From NCBI GenBank assembly GCA_025618425.1, contig CM046832.1:27122974-27186973 (forward strand): a DNA stretch of 64,000 nt, written 5' to 3'. The position numbers and the translations under genes are program-made. The DNA comes from Heliocidaris tuberculata. Lineage: Eukaryota > Echinodermata > Echinoidea > Camarodonta > Echinometridae. The notes under the pieces are model-generated. The model saw only the letters and a program-made list of their open reading frames with translations. It was not told where the DNA came from and made no database searches. This document shows positions 58,721-64,000 of the stretch, one piece after another (the stretch's first letter is position 1; every line of letters begins with the position of its first letter).

Positions 58721-59367
58721 TAACTTTCATGGATATGATATATGAACGAATGTGATTATGGAATCATGTCATGCATGCAGCATGTGTCAGACGTCGACTC
58801 AACCACGCAGCCGGCTTATTATATAGCCTTAGTCTATAGTTAGAGAATTGTTAACTGCGCGTTGCTGCAACAGGCTAACAGTAACAGGTAGGTACCGTAG
58901 GTTAGTTAGGACAGCAGTCATGGCAGTAGTACCATGACTACTAGTTGTTTGACAGGTTTGACAGGTTGAAATTCTTGTTTAGCTTATCTTATTGCTAATT
59001 GCTTAGACTAGAGTTAGACGTAATAGTACTCATAGTAGGCCTAATAAATAGCTAAGTAAAAGCCACTTATCCAATGAACAAGGTAGATCTATAGACCTCT
59101 AGACCTCTAAGTCTAATATAAAAGCTAACTCCAGACCAAGGAGCTCCAGCGCATTGGAGCTCCCTGGAGTTAAGGGCCAGTCTAATTAATGACGTGAATG
59201 AGAACTCACGGGGAAATGAAATCGTGCGGAATTTGCAAAAGGCTCGTTTACTTGTACACATAGCACGCACGTTATGCGAGGCCGTTGGCATTGGACTAAT
59301 AGTAATGCCATAAATGATCGGACGGCACGAAGTTTGCCGAACTGGAGCTAGGCGAATACTTTGGCCC

Positions 59368-60047
59368 TAGCTATACGAGCTCTGTGGCTTATCAATCTGC
59401 TACTGGCCACAGAGCTATACAGCCCATGCCTATACTGCGTGTGGAGGAAGATATCAACCAAAAAATCTAGATCTAAATATCACCATTTCCCACATACTGT
59501 GAGCCATGCAAACCACCCTCGGAGTTTTCTAAAGGGGTAACCATCCAGGATCAACTAAGATTGTAAAAATTGAATGAATAAAAAAGAAAAAAAGCCACAA
59601 AATTGGCAGGTGTGATCAGGTTTTTTTTACCATGCACTTGTAACTTGTATATATGGGACTACACATGCAAGGTAAGATTGGTGTAGTCCCATATATACAA
59701 GTTACACTGTGTAACTTGTATATATGGGACTACACCAATCTTACCTTGCATGTGTAGTCCCATATATACAAGTTACAAGTGCAAGGTAAAAAAACCTGAT
59801 CACACCTGCCAAATTTGTGGCTTTTTTTCTTTTTTATTCATTCAATTTTTACAATCTTAGTTGATCCTGGAAGGTAACCCCTATAGCAAACTCCGAGGGT
59901 GGTTTGCATGGCTCACAGTATGTGGGAAATGGTGATATTTAGATCTAGATTTTTTGGTTGATATCTTCCTCCACACGCAGTATAGGCATGGGCTGTATAG
60001 CTCTGTGGCCAGTAGCAGATTGATAAGCCACAGAGCTCGTATAGCTA
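59368..60047. mobile_element. 680-bp near-perfect palindromic foldback element, 9-bp target duplication
   Basis: Ends TAGCTATACGAGCTCTGTGG / CCACAGAGCTCGTATAGCTA. The duplication CTTTGGCCC is at 59359-59367 and 60048-60056. The arms (59368-59707 and 59709-60047) are almost identical. The inner ~140 bp holds four copies of AACTTGTATATATGGGACTA in alternating orientation. A 9-bp duplication fits Mutator-like (MULE) or Foldback elements. Confidence 0.88.
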
Positions 60048-60773
60048 CTTTGGCCCAGGCCCTTCTGCACTGCCCTGCCGCGACGCGTTGTCGCCACGAT
60101 TACGTAACTACCCCCAGGCTCTACCAGAGAGCTGGCTCTGTAATGTATGGTGGTAGATCCAGTTTCCGAACACTTTTCAGAAAATCAACGATAGCAAATA
60201 AAATATCCAACGAATATCTGTCAAACTTACATAATGAATGTTCAAAGTCCTACAGAAAAAGAAGTTGATGGAATTTTAAAAAGACAACGTAGATTTAATA
60301 CGGTATTCCCTTCCGAGTGAATCCCTTCCCAACGACGCGGCGTTTTGGTCCCTTGAAAAAGGTACTGTATTTCCGAACGTGTGCTATATGTGAAACCTAT
60401 AGTATATATGGGAAAAAGACACAACCTTTGTTTCAATAGTGTAGTTTTCATACGCGTAATCCCACGCGTATGAAAACCCATTTTAGGCGCTTAACTGTAC
60501 ACGTTCGGTAATACAATCTGTTCGGAATTACAATCCTTGACTATAATTACTTTTCCATATGCTTGATTACTTTCCCATCACGCGAAATTTAAAACACAAG
60601 CCAGTCTTCACCGAACTATCTCAGAGGTGATCCAGCAATATGAATCACATGTTTTAGCACGTGTGATGGAAGTCCTTGTATCGAAAGTGACACGAAGCTC
60701 CGAGTATATTTTCCTCTCTCATTGGAAATCGCCCATGCAGGCCCACCAAAGTATCCCTTTAAATAAAACTATA

Positions 60774-61276
60774 TTAGACCCCGTTCTTTTGAAAGTGGTC
60801 TTAGTTAGACCGCTCCAGAGGAACGGGTCTTGAGGAACGGTTTGCTAGTGTTCACACTCCGAGCAGTTTTTCTCGCTCAAACCGCTCCACGATTCAAAGT
60901 GGCCTTGTTGCTATGGCAGCTCAGGTCAGCGGGTCAAATTTTTCGCGCGGAATACAAACTGATGTACCGTAGCGTGCCTGCCGGCTGCCCGATCGATTGC
61001 TTTTGCTTTTTTTCCGCGCGGAACGTCACTAGCTCACTTCCGGTTGAAGTACGCTTTCGTTCACATTGCACGTTTAGAGCGGTCCATACCGCTCTTAATA
61101 AGACCCGTTCCTCAAGACCACCTCCCCGAGGTGGTCTTCTGGAGCGGTCCAGAAGACCACTTCCTGAACCACTTTGACCGTTCACACTCACCTAAGAACC
61201 GTTCCTGAGGAACGGGTCTTAGATCTATAGACCGCTCCAAAAGTCCACTTTCAAAGTGAGTGAGAACGGGGTCTTA
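60774..61276. mobile_element. ~500-bp MITE with AGACCCCGTTC ends
   Basis: Inverted ends TTAGACCCCGTTC / GAACGGGGTCTTA, with many internal direct and inverted copies of GAACGGGTCTT and GACCGCTCCAG-type words. The open frames at 60830-61191 on both strands are a by-product of this GC-rich repeat. Confidence 0.65.
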
Positions 61277-61344
61277 GTGGCCGTTTCCCAAGCTTGCTGT
61301 GTGCGTATATACACACTGAATGAGAGGGGACTGCACTGTCTGAT

Positions 61345-62200
61345 TAGCCTGGAAGACTCTGTGAAGAGTAAAAAAAAAAAAAAGCTGACGCTACTCTTCA
61401 CAGAGCCTGGTTTTTAAACCCCAATCTGCAATAGAGCAGCCATTTTAGAGTCTAAAGAATCTCCTGAAAATCACCTTTACCGTGAGCCAGCTTCTCTCAT
61501 CTCCTCTTCACCATAGCTTTAGAATATTAAAACCCCATTTTTACCCTAGAATTAAAATATTGGGGAAAAAATGTGAAATATTAATTTTAATGGTTACCGG
61601 TAGGTTGAATGTTGTCTGAATGACGCCCCGAAAAAGCCTTCACTGCGCTCATAGACCCGGAAGTGTCCTGTAATGTCATCGACCTACAGTCAATCACGCA
61701 ATTTTCAGATCCACCATACGTTAGACAAGACCGCTACAAGCGCAAGCACGCGGGCATCGCACGCATTTTGATTGTGCATCTTCTGCATGCATGCAGTACA
61801 TGCAGTAGCAGTCTTGTCTAACGTATGGTGGATCTGAAAATTGCATGAGTGACTGTAGGTCGATGACATTACGGGACACTTCCGGGTCTATGAGCGCAGT
61901 GAAGCTGCGGAGGCTTTTTCAGGGCGTCGTTCGGACTACCGGTAACCATTAAAATTAATACTTCACATTTTTTCCCCAATATTTTTTAATTCTAGGGTAA
62001 AAAATGGGGTTTTAATATTCTAAAGCTATGGTGAAGAGGAGATGAGAGAAGCTGGCTCACGGTAAAGGTGATTTTCAGGAGGTTCTTTAGACTCTGAAAT
62101 GGCTGCTCTATTGCAGAGTGGGGTTAAAACACCAGGCTCTGCATGTGAAGAGTAGCGTCAGCTTTTTTTTTTTTTACTCTTCACAGAGCCTTCCAGGCTA
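61345..62200. mobile_element. 856-bp hAT-like foldback element, copy A (uninterrupted)
   Basis: Ends TAGCCTGGAAGACTCTGTGA / TCACAGAGCCTTCCAGGCTA. The duplication TGTCTGAT is at 61337-61344 and 62201-62208. The ~385-bp arms are highly similar, with a loop of about 85 bp around 61740-61810 containing GCATGCATGC. Single TTAG sites mark where copy B carries an insertion. Confidence 0.88.
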
Positions 62201-62701
62201 TGTCTGATGGGGGGTGGACACCCACACTTATGCGAGGTTATTAGGGGGTGGAGGGACCTAAAGCTACGCACTTTGTTTCCAGCAGCTAAAAAGTAATTTT
62301 ATTCAGTGGTTGATGCAAATTTCTTTTATAGACTTGATTCTACATATTTTGAAGTTAAATCGCTGAAAAAATTACGACAGGCGAATGTCAATAATATAAA
62401 TTTTTGAGTCAATGTCGATGCGGTGTCAAATTTTGTTCGACAAAAGGAAAGGGTCCTAACGTTAAAAGGTATGCACACGTAATAAATGAATGCAAATCTT
62501 GATTTTGGTGCTCAATGATGTGAATCCCTCAATTTCCAAATAGGTCTAGTGATAATATCACCAAAAATAAAGGAAAATTACTCATTCTTTTCGGCAATTG
62601 TAAATGATATTTTCGTTGCTCAGTTACACCAAATTAGTTTGGCGCATGGAACGTGTCACATTGTGCGTATTTGCATGATGCGTAGCTTTAGGACCCTTGC
62701 C

Positions 62702-63713
62702 TAGCCTGGAAGGCTCTTTGAAGAGTAAAAAAAAAAAAGCTGATGCTACTCTTCACAGAGCCTGGTTTTTAAACCCCAATCTGCAATAGAGCAGCCATTT
62801 TAGAGTCTAAAGAATCTCCTGAAAATCACCTTTACCGTGAGCCAGCTTCTCTCATCTCCTCTTCACCATAGCTTTAGAATATTAAAACCCCATTTTTACC
62901 CTAGAATTAAAATATTGGGGAAAAAATGTGAAATATTAATTTTAATGGTTACCGGTAGGTTGAATGTTGTCCGAACGACGCCCCGAAAAGGCCTTCACTG
63001 CGCTTGTAGACCGGAAGTGTCCCGTAATGTCATCGACCTATAGTCAATCACACAATTTTCAGATCCACCATACGTTAGCCCTTTCAGGACAGGAATTATT
63101 TAAGGGCTAAATTTTGTTCTTCAAATTGGCAACACTAATATTTTTCTTTTAGTGCTACATGGTTCTAATAAGGTGTAATGTCTTTGAAAACAATATACAT
63201 GATTATAAACTTTGTTGAAAAATTGAAATATTGCCAATTTTGAGAAAAAACAGTGATTTTGAACCTCTCATTGTGTTGCCAATTTAAGGATTTAAAAGCT
63301 TATTCTCGTTTTTAAAATTCCTGGTATCAAATGCAATATGGCCTTGCAACAAAAATGTACAATGTGTGTACAGAAATTTTTGCTCTTTCTGCTCATGCAT
63401 CTAGTATATTTTTTAGAGCTCTGAATCAAAAGTTATTGAGCCAAACCACAAAATGTGGTCAATTGTCTTGAAAGGGTTAGACAAGGCCGCTACTGCATGC
63501 ATGCAGAAGACGCACAATCAAAATGCGTGCGATGCTATGGTGAAGAGGAGATGAGAGAAGCTGGCTCACGGTAAAGGTGATTTTCAGGAGGTTATTTAGA
63601 CTCTAAGTCTAAAAAAGGCTGCTCTATTGCAGAGTGGGGTTAAAAAACCAGGCTTTGTGAAGAGTAGCGTCAGCTTTTTTTTTTTTTTACTCTTCAAAGA
63701 GCCTTCCAGGCTA
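62702..63713. mobile_element. hAT-like foldback element, copy B (interrupted, right arm truncated)
   Basis: Same ends as copy A. A different 8-bp duplication, CCCTTGCC, at 62694-62701 and 63714-63721 shows an independent insertion. A piggyBac-like MITE sits at 63079-63476. The loop is in the opposite orientation to copy A, and the inner right arm is missing up to CTATGGTGAAGAG. Confidence 0.88.
63079..63476. mobile_element. piggyBac-like MITE (copy 2) nested in foldback copy B
   Basis: It is flanked by TTAG at 63075-63078 and 63477-63480. Termini CCCTTTCAGGACAGGAATT / CAATTGTCTTGAAAGGG. It is homologous and inverted relative to 47775-48182. The target TTAG is one base off the canonical TTAA. 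Confidence 0.88.
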
Positions 63714-63721
63714 CCCTTGCC

Positions 63722-64000
63722 ATACTCATTCCACAATCTAGTTTCCTTTGCCTTTGGCTTTATTCTTATTGTTAAGAATTAAGGCATGTTTATTGTCATG
63801 ATTGTGTATGTGTGTGTTCTACGTGTATCAATCAGATATGATTATTTACGTCTGGGGACCGACCTTTAACGTCACCATCCGAAAGACGTGACTCAGTTTT
63901 GAACCTCGAAACTGTCATATGTCTAAGTTCTTAACTAAGTCAGCGCTAGTTCTCTAGTTGTCCGCTACGTGTTTCACGAAGCCGTCTTTACCAACAACTT
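63722..64000. other. Right edge, nothing recognised
   Basis: Unique-looking sequence. A short stretch near 63857 (GACCGACCTTTAACGTCACC) may be coding or repeat-derived, but it is cut by the window end. Confidence 0.35.

Noticed and set aside
60830..61191. 115- and 85-residue open frames on both strands
   Set aside because: Inside the AGACCCCGTTC-ended GC-rich MITE; built from its internal inverted words.

Overview
This is a eukaryotic, intron-rich, AT-rich genomic window. Almost all of its identifiable DNA is non-coding and transposon-derived. The one securely identified gene is UBXN4, whose exons encode a metazoan protein closely resembling the vertebrate form. Around it are a tRNA-derived SINE, many palindromic MITEs, and arrays carrying nuclear-receptor-like TGACCTTTGACCT motifs. 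This repeat content looks like a marine invertebrate deuterostome, most likely an echinoderm. The phylum is inferred from repeat style and protein similarity and has not been proven.

Right half (32.05-56.77 kb, minus strand): a complete UBXN4 (erasin/UBXD2) gene in 12 coding exons, reconstructed exon by exon with all splice phases matching. It predicts 513 residues: an N-terminal thioredoxin-like region, a Pro/Gln/Ser linker, a charged coiled coil, a UBX domain, a hydrophobic membrane hairpin and the conserved tail NNTWNGNSTQQM. Exon 3 is a 29-nt microexon. Its introns are packed with repeats. Intron 1 (10.8 kb) holds a nested pogo-like/piggyBac-like/8-bp-TSD stack, a broken LINE reverse-transcriptase tail, and an orphan CpG-associated coding first exon that cannot splice in frame to UBXN4.

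Left third (2-20.5 kb): weaker evidence for further genes, mainly on the minus strand. There is a phase-compatible four-exon model for an unrecognised secreted protein (12.3-19.7 kb), an isolated Cys-rich exon with good splice sites (20.24-20.45 kb), an exon resembling the end of an EMI/EGF-like module (2.25 kb), and a possible plus-strand terminal exon pair (2.4-3.0 kb). The rest of this third is microsatellites, MITEs and unannotated DNA. From 19.7 to 32 kb no gene was recognised apart from the 20.24-20.45 kb exon.

Right end (57-64 kb): upstream of UBXN4 there is a CpG-rich stretch, a 680-bp near-perfect palindrome with a 9-bp target duplication, and two copies of an hAT-like foldback element with perfect 8-bp target duplications. 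The second foldback copy is interrupted by a piggyBac-like MITE, so the window holds both the empty and the filled form of one insertion site.

The most notable cross-scale signals are: (i) two different TIR-bounded elements built to the same plan (about 150-bp tandem array, GGAC tetranucleotide run near the right end); (ii) a roughly 30-bp phrase centred on AAAATCGG that recurs in repeat families otherwise unrelated; (iii) a regular array of DR1 nuclear-receptor-like sites; and (iv) the orphan first exon at 54 kb.
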